The notes under the pieces were generated by a model. That model saw only the letters and a list, made by a program, of their open reading frames with translations, ran no database searches and was not told the DNA's origin. DNA of 42,718 nucleotides, from positions 1 through 42,718 of the forward strand of contig CALQNE010000003.1 of NCBI GenBank assembly GCA_943331855.1. Direction: 5' to 3'. Below are positions 26,338-35,265 of this stretch, in pieces; positions within the stretch are counted from its first letter, which is position 1; every line of letters starts with the position of its first letter. Source of the DNA: Bordetella parapertussis (GTDB lineage Bacteria > Pseudomonadota > Gammaproteobacteria > Burkholderiales > Burkholderiaceae_B). The position numbers and the translations under genes are program-made.

Positions 26338-27233
26338 CAAAGCGGCACCATAATGAGCCAGTGATCGGCCAGCAATGCTGCAAAGAGTAAAGACAAATAT
26401 AAAATTGAAAACCGAAACAACTGTCGCGCGCGCTCATCGCTGTATACACGGTAAAGCTTAAAGGCATACACAATAAACATAATCCCCAACACCACCGCAA
26501 CAATGAGATAAAGCCAACCACTCATGCCAACGACATAAGGCAACAGTGTCGTTGCTAACAAGGCGATGCTATAGAGCAAAATATGTAGGCGGGTAAACTG
26601 CTGACCGTGCGTCACAGGCAACATCGGCAAGCCAGAGTTGGCATAGTCTTTTGTGCGATATAGCGCCAACGCCCAAAAATGAGGGGGCGTCCAAATAAAA
26701 ATGATCAGCACTAACAACCACGCCTCAGCAGGAACCGAGTCTGCAACTGCGGCCCAACCGAGCGCGGGCGGCATGGCCCCAGACAGCCCACCGATCACAA
26801 TGTTTTGAGGCGTACGGGGCTTAAGAATGATGGTGTAGATCACCGCGTAGCCGACAAAGGTCGCAAAGGTGAGCCACATGGTCAAAGGGTTCACCAAAAA
26901 ATACAACACAACCATACCAGTCGCACCCAAGAGACCAGACAGCACCAATACCTGACGAGTAGAGATCGAACCGGTTGCAGTGGCGCGACGAGCAGTTCGC
27001 AACATGCGCGCATCAACTTGCTGCTCGATCAAACAGTTCATCGCAAACGCAGCGGCGGCCAACAACCAGATCCCGATGGTCGCAGAGATCACCCGCTTTG
27101 CTTCGGGCAATTCAGGTGTTGCCAAGAACATGCCGATCACCGCACAAAACACCGCCAACTGGGTGACACGCGGCTTGGTCAGCACAAGGTACTGGCGTAA
27201 CAGGCCTGGCGAAACGGCGGTGGTGCTAGTCAT
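26337..27233 (-). CDS. ctaB: protoheme IX farnesyltransferase (heme O synthase)
   Basis: A 298-residue polytopic UbiA-family prenyltransferase that adds a farnesyl group to heme B to make heme O, the precursor of the heme A used by the neighbouring oxidase. Seen: [36 protein letters not shown] (the Asp-containing substrate loop in its betaproteobacterial form), [17 protein letters not shown] and [13 protein letters not shown]. The frame opens at a TTG at 27239, but the ATG at 27233 is the likely start. It follows ctaA by ten bases and overlaps the SCO gene. Confidence 0.96.
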   Translation of the reverse strand: MTSTTAVSPGLLRQYLVLTKPRVTQLAVFCAVIGMFLATPELPEAKRVISATIGIWLLAAAAFAMNCLIEQQVDARMLRTARRATATGSISTRQVLVLSGLLGATGMVVLYFLVNPLTMWLTFATFVGYAVIYTIILKPRTPQNIVIGGLSGAMPPALGWAAVADSVPAEAWLLVLIIFIWTPPHFWALALYRTKDYANSGLPMLPVTHGQQFTRLHILLYSIALLATTLLPYVVGMSGWLYLIVAVVLGIMFIVYAFKLYRVYSDERARQLFRFSILYLSLLFAALLADHWLIMVPL

Positions 27234-27243
27234 AATCAACAGT

Positions 27244-28299
27244 TTAATGAGTGTGGGACGATTGTACCGACAAGCGCCGCTCTTGCGGCTGAACCAGCCG
27301 CGTCAGCAAGGTCACCACACCTAAAACCAGGCCGGCCGCCCCGCCGTTATGCAGCACGGCGATCAATAGTGGCCATTGAAAAAAAATTGTGGTCAGCCCG
27401 GTCAGCAATTGGGCAAGAAGTAACCCAAGCACAAGCGTCGCAGGGCCTCGCAACCCAGCATCAACCCGCAATTGCCAAGCCAGCCAACCCCAGTAAGCAA
27501 ACACCACCCAGGCTGCGTTTCGATGCACCCAGTGAATCGCCGTTAAGGCAGGTTGAGAAATCATCTCGCCACTTGGTAGTTCGCCTAAACCACGCACGAT
27601 GGCGAAACCATTGGCAACATCCATTTGCGGCCACCAACTTCCATGGCAGGTTGGGAAATCCATACAAGCCAAGGCAGCATAATTTGTGCTTACCCAGCCG
27701 CCTAAGGCGATTTGGATAAACAGCAATAAAAGGCCCAACCAAGCCCAGCCAGCAAAGGCGCGGGCCCGCGCTGAAACAACAGCATGCATGCGTTCGCGCG
27801 CCGCCAGCCAGGTCATCAAGGCCAATAAGCTCATGCCTCCTAGCAAATGTGCGGTGACGACGGCCGGCATCAGTTGATGCGTGACCGTCCATGCGCCGAA
27901 CGCGCCTTGTAAACACACGGCTACCAAGGTCATGAACGCCAATGCAGGCGATTGACCAAACCTTGTTCTGTGCCGCCAGGCCATCCAACAGATCGCCATG
28001 ATCAACACACCGAGCAAGCCACCCACATACCGATGAATCATTTCGATCCAGGCTTTAGGCAAGGTCACAGGCCCTTCGGGCATGATTTGAGCTGCTTCGC
28101 GAATGGATTGCAGGGCCCCAATTGGCGTCACGCTGCCATAACAACCGGGCCAGTCTGGGCAACCCAAGCCTGAGTCTGTCAGCCGCACAAACGCGCCAAA
28201 CATAATCAAATCCAGCGTCAGAAACCAGGTCAAAAATAAAATTTTTCGATAGCGTTGCTGTGTTCGGGTGATCGGCGCGGCCTCACTGCTCTGAGTCAT
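27244..28299 (-). CDS. ctaA: heme A synthase (COX15/CtaA)
   Basis: A polytopic COX15/CtaA protein of 351 residues that oxidises heme O to heme A. Characteristic parts are [21 protein letters not shown] near the first helix, [29 protein letters not shown], the [16 protein letters not shown] pair of cysteines, and [11 protein letters not shown]; the conserved His ligands lie in these helices. Two ATGs stand in tandem at 28302 and 28299; AAGGA is better spaced for the second. The start overlaps the end of the Sco-like gene, and ctaB follows immediately. Confidence 0.95.
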   Translation of the reverse strand: MTQSSEAAPITRTQQRYRKILFLTWFLTLDLIMFGAFVRLTDSGLGCPDWPGCYGSVTPIGALQSIREAAQIMPEGPVTLPKAWIEMIHRYVGGLLGVLIMAICWMAWRHRTRFGQSPALAFMTLVAVCLQGAFGAWTVTHQLMPAVVTAHLLGGMSLLALMTWLAARERMHAVVSARARAFAGWAWLGLLLLFIQIALGGWVSTNYAALACMDFPTCHGSWWPQMDVANGFAIVRGLGELPSGEMISQPALTAIHWVHRNAAWVVFAYWGWLAWQLRVDAGLRGPATLVLGLLLAQLLTGLTTIFFQWPLLIAVLHNGGAAGLVLGVVTLLTRLVQPQERRLSVQSSHTH

Positions 28300-28910
28300 C
28301 ATCCGATCCTTGAGTTATACACAAGCTTGCTGATGTCCTTGCGCACCTTCTCCGGCTCTGCATTTGCGGGGTATTGCAAGATCAAATTGGCGTGCGGGTC
28401 GATAATCCACATTGGCTCGGCGAGTGTTTGTACTGCGCCTGGAGCCGCTAATAAAAACGCTGCAAGTTGCTCAGGCTTGACGCGCAACATAATCGTGCCT
28501 TTATACGCTTCAAGCACTTTTTCAGGCACAGGTTGATCGTCAGTGATAAACCATACGCGCGCCAAGCGCTCAACGTTTTTGCCCTGACTTGCATGCGAGT
28601 TACGCAAAATAAACAGTTTGCGTGCGCAAGCGTCCTGGCAATCACCCCCATCCGCTGTGACTAATAGCCACTTGCCTTTCAACGTGCCGACGTCAAAAGG
28701 CTTGCCATCAAGCGTGGTGGCTACTAAGGCGGCACTCGCAGGGATTGGGCGCTGCGGCTCAATCAACGTGCCATACGCCACACTTCCTTCAGGCCGAAAA
28801 TCAGGGTTGAAATAGGCGAGTACTGCGGCGAGCACGGGGGCAAGGCTGAACAAAATAATCAGTACGAGTGGCGTGCGTGAGCGAGTACGGGGAGCAGTTG
28901 ATTCAGTCAT
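28299..28910 (-). CDS. membrane-anchored Sco-like thioredoxin-fold protein of the oxidase cluster
   Basis: A 203-residue protein with one N-terminal membrane anchor (about 14-34) and a periplasmic thioredoxin-like domain. It keeps a CxxxC pair (C91-Q-D-A-C95, in TADGGDCQDAC), as in Sco proteins. The region where Sco proteins carry the third copper ligand reads AEPMWIIDPHANL, with no His before the strand. Proteins of this type sit between SURF1 and ctaA in many Burkholderiales and are sometimes mislabelled as oxidase subunits. I infer a thiol-redox or assembly role. It lies 23 bases after SURF1 and overlaps ctaA. Confidence 0.75.
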   Translation of the reverse strand: MTESTAPRTRSRTPLVLIILFSLAPVLAAVLAYFNPDFRPEGSVAYGTLIEPQRPIPASAALVATTLDGKPFDVGTLKGKWLLVTADGGDCQDACARKLFILRNSHASQGKNVERLARVWFITDDQPVPEKVLEAYKGTIMLRVKPEQLAAFLLAAPGAVQTLAEPMWIIDPHANLILQYPANAEPEKVRKDISKLVYNSRIG

Positions 28911-28933
28911 TTTGTTTCGCCTAAATATAATTT

Positions 28934-29719
28934 CTATTGGTTACGTCTAAGTCGCCAGGCCATCGCGAGCAATGCAATTAAGCAAATGGTCGCAAAGCCA
29001 AACCACTGCATGGCGTAGCCCGTGTTTTTATCTGCATCCACAGACGGCTTAGGCCACACTCTGATCAAACCATCATTCGAGGCGCTTGTTTGTAATAACA
29101 CTACAGGCAATAAATTTAAACCACTTTGGTCGGAGAACTCAGCCAACGTCAAATTCTGGACCCGTTGCAATTTCGCCGTATCAACTGAGTCCATTTGTGT
29201 GGTGACTGCAGCGTGTGACTTGAACCCAAAATTACTCGGCTTAGCCTGACCTGAGGACCAGAGCTCGAACATTCTTGGCACATGCTCGGCCAACTCTCCG
29301 GAAAGCTGTTGAACGCCAAGTGTAGTCGCGACAACAGGTGCCTTTTGCTCGCCTAAAGGCCTCGCAAACCAGCCCCTGAGCACCAACACGGCACGACCAT
29401 CCACCATCACTAAAGGCGTGGCTAACCACAACCCTGGGCGGCCCTCTAAATTACGATTGTCGAGCAACACGCTCAAATCGCCGCGCCAGTGCCCATTCGC
29501 CGTGGCCGGTGTCCAGTGTTTAAAGCGAGCCGGGTCCGACATCGAAGTATTTAAATCAACCGCCGTTGTCACTTGCCCTTGTTGAATACTTGACGCGATG
29601 GCGCGTCGCTCGGTCGCTCGGTTAAGCTGCCAGATACCCAAGGCAATACAGGTCGCCCCAACAACGACAAGTAGCGTCATCGCAAGTACTGTGCGTGTTT
29701 TAGGTGGCGATTGCGACAT
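28934..29719 (-). CDS. SURF1 family cytochrome oxidase assembly protein
   Basis: A 261-residue SURF1 protein with the typical two-helix topology: one helix near 12-30 (VLAMTLLVVVGATCIALGIWQ, running into the LGxWQ motif) and one at the C-terminus (about 237-255, FATICLIALLAMAW). A periplasmic domain with LDNRNLEGRPGLWLATPLVM and VLRGWFAR lies between them. SURF1 proteins help insert heme A into subunit I. It diverges from DUF2909 with only 35 bases between the two starts. The terminator upstream of that pair implies a promoter of its own for SURF1 and the genes after it. Confidence 0.93.
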   Translation of the reverse strand: MSQSPPKTRTVLAMTLLVVVGATCIALGIWQLNRATERRAIASSIQQGQVTTAVDLNTSMSDPARFKHWTPATANGHWRGDLSVLLDNRNLEGRPGLWLATPLVMVDGRAVLVLRGWFARPLGEQKAPVVATTLGVQQLSGELAEHVPRMFELWSSGQAKPSNFGFKSHAAVTTQMDSVDTAKLQRVQNLTLAEFSDQSGLNLLPVVLLQTSASNDGLIRVWPKPSVDADKNTGYAMQWFGFATICLIALLAMAWRLRRNQ

Positions 29720-29754
29720 GTCTGCGATAATTCCTGTTTTAGACGGAGATCGTC

Positions 29755-29958
29755 ATGCGGATCGTGGTGATACTGGCCTTTATCGGCATCTTGGCGAGCC
29801 TGGCGTCAGCCTTGTTTTATCTGATGCGAGACAAAGGTGGAACAAGCAAAACCGTCAATGCCCTGACGCTTCGAATCGGGTTGTCGGTGGTCTTGTTTTT
29901 ATTACTGCTGTTTTCGTACTGGATGGGATGGATCGAAGCAACAGGATTTCAACGATAA
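29755..29958 (+). CDS. DUF2909 twin-transmembrane small protein
   Basis: A 67-residue protein with two membrane helices (about 3-23 and 39-58) joined by a short polar loop, RDKGGTSKTVNALTLRIGLS, typical of DUF2909. Its function is unknown, but it is regularly found inside betaproteobacterial cytochrome oxidase clusters. It lies on the strand opposite to the rest of the cluster, between ctaE and SURF1. GGAG precedes the ATG. A perfect bidirectional hairpin follows it. Confidence 0.87.
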   Translation: MRIVVILAFIGILASLASALFYLMRDKGGTSKTVNALTLRIGLSVVLFLLLLFSYWMGWIEATGFQR

Positions 29959-29971
29959 CCAGACCACATCC

Positions 29972-30004
29972 AATAAAAAAGCCGGCAAAGCCGGCTTTTT
30001 TATT
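29972..30004. terminator. bidirectional rho-independent terminator between DUF2909 and ctaE
   Basis: A perfect 15-bp stem (29972-29986 with 29990-30004) around an AAA loop has a GCCGGC core flanked by A-tracts and T-tracts, so it can act on both strands. It ends the rightward DUF2909 transcript and the leftward ctaC-ctaE transcript. Confidence 0.9.
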
Positions 30005-30029
30005 TTTTGCAAAGCCAGGCTTGCTTGAA

Positions 30030-30905
30030 TTAAAACCAGTACACAAACAAGTACAAACCTAACCAGACGACGTCAACAAAGTGCCAATACCAGGCTGCGC
30101 CTTCAAAACCAAAGTGATGATCAGATCTGAAATGACCTTTCATCATGCGAACCAAAATCACCGTTAACATCGTGGCGCCTAACAGCACATGGAAACCATG
30201 AAAACCCGTTAGCATAAAAAACAACGAGCCATACGCACCCGAGTTGAACTTCAGATTCAAATCGGTGTAGGCGTGGTAGTACTCAAATCCCTGGCAGGCC
30301 ACAAAAATAAAGCCCAACACAATGGTTGCAAACAGCCAGAACTTTGCTTTGCCACGATGATCTGCAATCAAAGCGTGATGAGAAATCGTCAACGTCACGC
30401 CCGAACTCAACAGCAGTGCTGTGTTAATCGTTGGCAACCAAAAAGGGCCCATTGTTTGAAAGGCCTCAACCACACCGGCAGGGCCCAGGTTTGGCCATAC
30501 CGCATTGAAGTCTGGCCACAACAACAACTTGTGATCCAAGTCACCTAACCAGGGCAGAGTAATCGTACGCGTGTACCAGAGTGCGCCAAAAAACGCGCTA
30601 AAAAACATAACTTCTGAAAAAATGAACCAGCTCATGCTCCAGCGATATGACATATCGATACGCTTGCTGTTCATTCCTGATTCAGACTCTTGAATCGCAT
30701 CACCAAACCAGTAATACAAGATGACAAAAAGTCCAAGCAAGCCTGCGAGTACAGCCCATTTGGCAACGTCGACCCCGTTGATCCAAGCGGACGCACCAAA
30801 CATCACGACCAATAGCGCAACACTCGCACGTACCGGGTGTGCCGAGTCAGCAGGTACGTAGTAATAGGGTGCTACGTTGCCGTGGGTAGAGTGGGATGCA
30901 CTCAT
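30030..30905 (-). CDS. ctaE: cytochrome c oxidase subunit III
   Basis: A 291-residue subunit III with seven hydrophobic segments. Family blocks are RWSMSWFIFSEVMFFSAFFGALW, NTALLLSSGVTLTISHHAL, QGFEYYHAY and FFMLTGFHGFHVLLGA, ending with AAWYWHFVDVVWLGLYLFVY. It stabilises the catalytic core and the proton pathway into subunit I. The frame opens at 30917, but TTGGAG before the ATG at 30905 marks the start. It follows the DUF2970 gene by 37 bases and ends at the bidirectional terminator. Confidence 0.97.
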   Translation of the reverse strand: MSASHSTHGNVAPYYYVPADSAHPVRASVALLVVMFGASAWINGVDVAKWAVLAGLLGLFVILYYWFGDAIQESESGMNSKRIDMSYRWSMSWFIFSEVMFFSAFFGALWYTRTITLPWLGDLDHKLLLWPDFNAVWPNLGPAGVVEAFQTMGPFWLPTINTALLLSSGVTLTISHHALIADHRGKAKFWLFATIVLGFIFVACQGFEYYHAYTDLNLKFNSGAYGSLFFMLTGFHGFHVLLGATMLTVILVRMMKGHFRSDHHFGFEGAAWYWHFVDVVWLGLYLFVYWF

Positions 30906-30942
30906 TCTGTTCTCCAAACTTACGCAATGTTAATTGTTAACT

Positions 30943-31167
30943 CTAAGTCAGCAGGGTAATCGCCCAACCAGCGATCTTGACCAAACTCACCACAAAAATA
31001 ACCGTCAATACAATCCCGGCAATAATCAAGTGCACAGGATTAAGCTTCGCAATATCGTCTTGATAACCAGCGCCCTTTCGCACGCCGAACAACGCCCAAA
31101 GAACTGCTTTCAGTGTTTGAAAAAAACTCAATTTGCGTTGAGCAAGTTCTTTTAAATCATCGCTCAT
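30943..31167 (-). CDS. DUF2970 small membrane protein
   Basis: A 74-residue protein with LSFFQTLKAVLWALFGVRKG, the signature of DUF2970, and one C-terminal membrane helix (LIIAGIVLTVIFVVSLVKIAG). The family occurs in oxidase clusters of betaproteobacteria and its role is not known. It normally follows ctaG; here it comes 16 bases after the 39-residue assembly protein, with no ctaG between. Confidence 0.87.
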   Translation of the reverse strand: MSDDLKELAQRKLSFFQTLKAVLWALFGVRKGAGYQDDIAKLNPVHLIIAGIVLTVIFVVSLVKIAGWAITLLT

Positions 31168-31183
31168 GCAACCGTCGCAGCAA

Positions 31184-31303
31184 TCAAGAAAAGTAATGTA
31201 AATAAACTTGCCGACCTACCGTGTAAGCAAACAGGCCCACCACCAGGACAGCAAAAAACAAACCGGTCCGCCGGTTTTTACGGCGCTGTTCTTCGGTGGG
31301 CAT
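31184..31303 (-). CDS. cytochrome oxidase small assembly protein, 39 residues
   Basis: A short frame with ATG at 31303 and TGA at 31184. It has a basic N-terminus (MPTEEQRRKNRRTG) and one membrane helix (LFFAVLVVGLFAYTVG), matching the small assembly proteins encoded just after ctaD in Burkholderiales. It begins eight bases after the ctaD stop. Its location, basic tail and helix make it a believable gene despite its size. Confidence 0.75.
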   Translation of the reverse strand: MPTEEQRRKNRRTGLFFAVLVVGLFAYTVGRQVYLHYFS

Positions 31304-31311
31304 TGTTAAAC

Positions 31312-32907
31312 CTATTTAACTTCTGGTGGTGTTTCAAACGTATGGAACGGCGCCGGCGAAGGCACTGTCCACTCTAGGCCCTCAGCACCATCCCATGGCT
31401 TAGCAGCAGCGGGTGCACCCTTACCTGCATAGGCTTTCAAGATAATGTAGAGGAACAGCAACTGCGAGAGGCCAAACCAAAACGCACCAATGGTGGCGAT
31501 TTGATGAAAGTCTGTGAACTGTGCTGCGTAATCAGCATAACGACGGGGCATGCCAGCCAAACCCATAAAGTGCATTGGGAAGAACGTGATGTTGAAAGAA
31601 ATCATGCTCGACCAAAAGTGGATCTTGCCCAGTTTTTCGTCGTACATGTAGCCACACCACTTCGGCAACCAGTAATACGTGCCGGCAAACAAACCAAACA
31701 GCGAGCCCGCCACCAACACGTAGTGGAAATGCGCAACCACGTAATACGTATCGTGCACCTGAATATCAATCGGCGCCATCGACAGAATCAAGCCAGTGAA
31801 CCCGCCAATCGTAAATACAAAAATAAAACCGACCGCAAACAGCATGGGCGTTTCAAAGGTCATCGAACCTTTCCACATTGTCGCAACCCAGTTTAAGACC
31901 TTGACGCCCGTTGGAATCGAAATCAGCATCGTTGCGTACATGAAGTACAGCTGACCCGTAACCGGCATCCCCGTCGCAAACATGTGATGCGCCCAGACGA
32001 TAAATGACAGGATGGCAATAGAAGCTGTTGCATAAACCATCGAGGCATAACCAAACAGTGGTTTACGCGCAAAGGCCGGGATGATTGCTGACACGATGCC
32101 GAAGGCCGGCAAAATCATGATGTAAACCTCGGGATGCCCGAAGAACCAGAAAATGTGCTGATACAAAACGGGGTCGCCACCAGCAGCAGCATTAAAGAAG
32201 CCTGTACCAAAGTGACGATCTGTCAACACCATGGTGATCGCGGCTGCCAACACGGGCATCACTGCAATCAACAAATACGCGGTGATTAACCAAGTCCAGC
32301 AAAACAATGGCATTTTCATCAGAGTCATGCCAGGGGCGCGCATGTTCAAGATGGTGACCACAATATTGATTGAACCCATAATCGAAGAAGCACCCATCAA
32401 GTGCATCGCGAAAATAGCCATATCCATGCCTGGGCCCATTTGCAAGGTCAGTGGCGCGTATAACGTCCAACCCGCCGCAGTGGCACCACCAGGAACAAAG
32501 AATGAAGCGGTTAACAACGCGCCCGCAACCGGCAACAACCAAAAACTAAAGTTGTTCATGCGCGCAAAGGCCATGTCGGCTGCACCGACTTGCAGTGGCA
32601 CCATCCAGTTTGCAAAGCCAACAAAAGCCGGCATGATCGCGCCAAACACCATGATCAAACCATGCATCGTTGTGAACTGGTTAAACAGTTCAGGACGAAA
32701 GAACTGAAGTCCAGGCTGAAATAACTCAGTACGCAACAACAGAGCTAAGGTACCGCCCTCCATCAGCATGGCAAAAGAAAAGATCAGGTACATCGTACCG
32801 ATGTCTTTATGGTTGGTTGCAAATAGCCACCGACGCCAACCCTGTGGCATGTGGTGTGCATGGTCATGGCCGTGGCCTGAAACGTGGTCTGCTGTAACGC
32901 TGCTCAT
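31312..32907 (-). CDS. ctaD: cytochrome c oxidase subunit I
   Basis: A 531-residue heme-copper oxidase subunit I with twelve helices. WFFGHPEVYIMILPAFG (CuB His-Tyr pair, with the Glu of A1-type oxidases), IVWAHHMF (two CuB His) and VVAHFHYVLV (heme a3 and heme a His) are all present. The N-terminus is His-rich (GHGHDHAHH), as in related Burkholderiales. It reduces oxygen to water and pumps protons. AGGAG precedes the ATG. It follows ctaC by 79 bases in the same leftward unit. Needs heme A (CtaA, CtaB) and CuB insertion, for which the usual CtaG gene is missing nearby. Confidence 0.98.
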   Translation of the reverse strand: MSSVTADHVSGHGHDHAHHMPQGWRRWLFATNHKDIGTMYLIFSFAMLMEGGTLALLLRTELFQPGLQFFRPELFNQFTTMHGLIMVFGAIMPAFVGFANWMVPLQVGAADMAFARMNNFSFWLLPVAGALLTASFFVPGGATAAGWTLYAPLTLQMGPGMDMAIFAMHLMGASSIMGSINIVVTILNMRAPGMTLMKMPLFCWTWLITAYLLIAVMPVLAAAITMVLTDRHFGTGFFNAAAGGDPVLYQHIFWFFGHPEVYIMILPAFGIVSAIIPAFARKPLFGYASMVYATASIAILSFIVWAHHMFATGMPVTGQLYFMYATMLISIPTGVKVLNWVATMWKGSMTFETPMLFAVGFIFVFTIGGFTGLILSMAPIDIQVHDTYYVVAHFHYVLVAGSLFGLFAGTYYWLPKWCGYMYDEKLGKIHFWSSMISFNITFFPMHFMGLAGMPRRYADYAAQFTDFHQIATIGAFWFGLSQLLFLYIILKAYAGKGAPAAAKPWDGAEGLEWTVPSPAPFHTFETPPEVK

Positions 32908-32986
32908 AGTTGACTCCTATCCTGCTTTCACCGTAATCGCACACCTGGCGCGATCATCAGCCGATCTAAACAAAATGTGACGAAAC

Positions 32987-34144
32987 TTAACGTGCTGCCT
33001 TGATATCTGCTGGAGAAACAACGGGATCTTGCCCTTTGCCGGCGTTACCCCAAGAGGCACGCGTAAAGGTAATCACCGACGCAATTTCAACGTCATTTAA
33101 CTGGCCACCAAAAGCGGCCATTGCCGTACCCTGCTTGCCTTTAAGCAGAATCTGGATCTGGTCTGCCTTAGGACCTAACACCATCTTGCTGCCATCAAGC
33201 GCTGGGAAAGCACCAACAACGCCCTTACCACTACCTTGATGACATGCCACGCAATTTGCCGCATAAACTTTTTCGCCACGGGCAACTAGGTCGGCCGCCG
33301 ACCATTCTTTATTTGGATCATCGGCCGCAGCTGCAAGCAATTTTTTCTGCTCTGCTGACCAGGTTGCATAGTCTTGTTCAGAAACAACCTTCACGACGAT
33401 TGGCATAAAGGCATGATCTTTACCGCAGAGCTCAGTGCACTGCCCGCGAAACTCACCAACTTTTTCGGCACGGAACCAAACGCTTCGGATAAAGCCGGGG
33501 ATCGCATCTTGCTTGACAGCCAAATCAGGCACCATCCAAGAATGGATCACATCACCACCCGTAACAGCAATACGGATTTTTTTACCTATTGGCACAACCA
33601 AGGGATTATCCACTTCCATCAGGTACAGCGGACCGCGTGGCTCTTTGCCTTCGATCTGCGCACGAGGCGTCGCTAAGTTGGATAAAAATTTAACGCCGGC
33701 CGCTGGGCCATCGATGTATTCATAACCCCATTTCCATTGATAACCCGTCACCTTCACGGTGATGTCTGCGCCGCTGGTGTCTTTCATGGCGACGACCGTA
33801 CGGGTGGCCGGCAAGGCCATTGCAATCACGATAACGAAGGGGATGACCGTCCAGGCGACTTCAACACCTAAGTGCTCATGGAACGTGGCTGCTTTGGCGC
33901 CGCGCGACTTACGGTGCGCCCAAATTGAATAAAACATGACCCCGAACACGGCAACAAAAATCACCATGCACACGATCAGCATGAACCAATGCAACCATGC
34001 AATATCTTTGGCGATCTGGGTTACGCCTTCTGGCAAATTAAGCTGATTGACACGGGGCCCGCCCGGCATGTCTTTAACTTGTGCGCTGACCACACCACAA
34101 AAAAGCATGGCACAGGCGCCCAGTAACCCTCTGACCTTCTTCAT
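32987..34144 (-). CDS. ctaC: cytochrome c oxidase subunit II fused to a cytochrome c domain
   Basis: A 385-residue subunit II. After a signal peptide ending near VSA, two membrane helices (about 50-75 and 95-113) anchor a periplasmic cupredoxin domain with the CuA ligands H201, C236, C240, H244 and M247 (CTELCGKDHAFM). A C-terminal cytochrome c domain follows (heme motif C298-V-A-C301-H302), so this is a caa3-type oxidase that can take electrons through its own heme c. GAGG precedes the ATG. It is the first gene of the oxidase cluster, and the 237-base spacer to the Nudix gene, with an AT-rich stretch near 34290, presumably holds its promoter. Confidence 0.97.
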   Translation of the reverse strand: MKKVRGLLGACAMLFCGVVSAQVKDMPGGPRVNQLNLPEGVTQIAKDIAWLHWFMLIVCMVIFVAVFGVMFYSIWAHRKSRGAKAATFHEHLGVEVAWTVIPFVIVIAMALPATRTVVAMKDTSGADITVKVTGYQWKWGYEYIDGPAAGVKFLSNLATPRAQIEGKEPRGPLYLMEVDNPLVVPIGKKIRIAVTGGDVIHSWMVPDLAVKQDAIPGFIRSVWFRAEKVGEFRGQCTELCGKDHAFMPIVVKVVSEQDYATWSAEQKKLLAAAADDPNKEWSAADLVARGEKVYAANCVACHQGSGKGVVGAFPALDGSKMVLGPKADQIQILLKGKQGTAMAAFGGQLNDVEIASVITFTRASWGNAGKGQDPVVSPADIKAAR

Positions 34145-34381
34145 GCTGAACCTCGAATACGTTGCGCTTCAGTGCCAACATCCATAACCACTAAGGCTAC
34201 ATGGATAACAGGCGCTATCTACACAAAATTGTTGGATTGTTGGACTCTTGGCATTTTGGTGCCTTGAACCAACGCAAATCATTAATAAAAGATATTCGTA
34301 TTAAACCCCGAGGATTATAGCGTGGCTGAGAAGGTCTCGCTGCCCTACAATCTGTGTCGACTCTAAGCCCTTAATGACTTT

Positions 34382-35242
34382 ATGTATTCCACAAGACTTT
34401 CTTTAGACCGTACAAGCCTGCAAAGCCTGTTTGACGACCTTTTAAGCCGCGCCAATCAGCCTCCCCAAACAGGTTCGCTGCCGCTTTTAATCGGCGGGCA
34501 ACGCTGTGGGTGGCTTTTTTCAAAAGCGGCGCAAGCGCTTTCGGGCCTGGAGGGTGTCGAACTTAAGCCCGATCATGCACACATTGGCAGGCTGGCCGGT
34601 TCTGGACCCGCTTTAAACGCACTGCTCGCGTCGGTGGCAAACACACTTCGACTGGCGGGCTGCGCCCCCGGTTGGCGCAATGAACTCTTGGACGTCTGGG
34701 TGGACGACGACGGCCCCGAGGCATCGTCCACCCTCAGGCCGCCAATCGCCGCCGTCGAACGCGGCATCGTGCGCCCCTTGGGCTTGATCACGCGGGCCGT
34801 TCACTTAAGCGGTTGGTCAGCTGACGGTGGGCTTTGGGTTGCCAGGCGCGCCCTCACCAAGGCGACCGATCCGGGTATGTGGGATACCCTCGTGGGAGGT
34901 CTGATTTCGAGTCAAGAAGACCTTCAAACCGGCCTGGTGCGCGAGGCCGACGAAGAGGCTGGCCTTGACCCGCAAGATATTGCAAACCGTACACCACTCA
35001 GAACGATCACCCGCATGCGCAGGCAAGTGTCCGAGGGATATCAATCTGAAGATGTACTGACCTGTGAGTGCGTGCTTCCCGCCGGGGTTACGCCTAAAAA
35101 TCGGGATGGAGAAGTCATGGAGATTACGCTGCTCAATCCTTCAATCGTTTACAGCATGCTCAAAGAGGGTGCTTTTACGCTCGAGGCGTCAATCGTACTG
35201 GCCGAAGACCTTTTGAGACGCACGGTGGCAGACTCTGCCTAA
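34382..35242 (+). CDS. Nudix hydrolase with DUF4743 N-terminal domain
   Basis: A 286-residue protein with a perfect Nudix box, G173-x5-E179-x7-R187-E188-x3-E192-x-G194 (VREADEEAGL), so it should hydrolyse a nucleoside diphosphate linked to another group. The first 125 residues resemble DUF4743, the domain in front of thiamine-pyrophosphokinase-like Nudix enzymes that act on damaged thiamine diphosphate forms; this substrate is inference from the family. It diverges from ctaC and converges on rpoH, with a hairpin terminator at 35270 lying inside the end of rpoH. Confidence 0.88.
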   Translation: MYSTRLSLDRTSLQSLFDDLLSRANQPPQTGSLPLLIGGQRCGWLFSKAAQALSGLEGVELKPDHAHIGRLAGSGPALNALLASVANTLRLAGCAPGWRNELLDVWVDDDGPEASSTLRPPIAAVERGIVRPLGLITRAVHLSGWSADGGLWVARRALTKATDPGMWDTLVGGLISSQEDLQTGLVREADEEAGLDPQDIANRTPLRTITRMRRQVSEGYQSEDVLTCECVLPAGVTPKNRDGEVMEITLLNPSIVYSMLKEGAFTLEASIVLAEDLLRRTVADSA

Positions 35243-35265
35243 GCGGCATCTGACCGCATGAACAG

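Noticed and set aside
30943..31167. DUF2970 gene considered as a ctaG remnant
   Set aside because: Its sequence is a complete DUF2970 protein without a Cox11-type CFCF copper motif.
32231..32707. 158-codon open frame on the plus strand
   Set aside because: Antisense to ctaD, which is certain.
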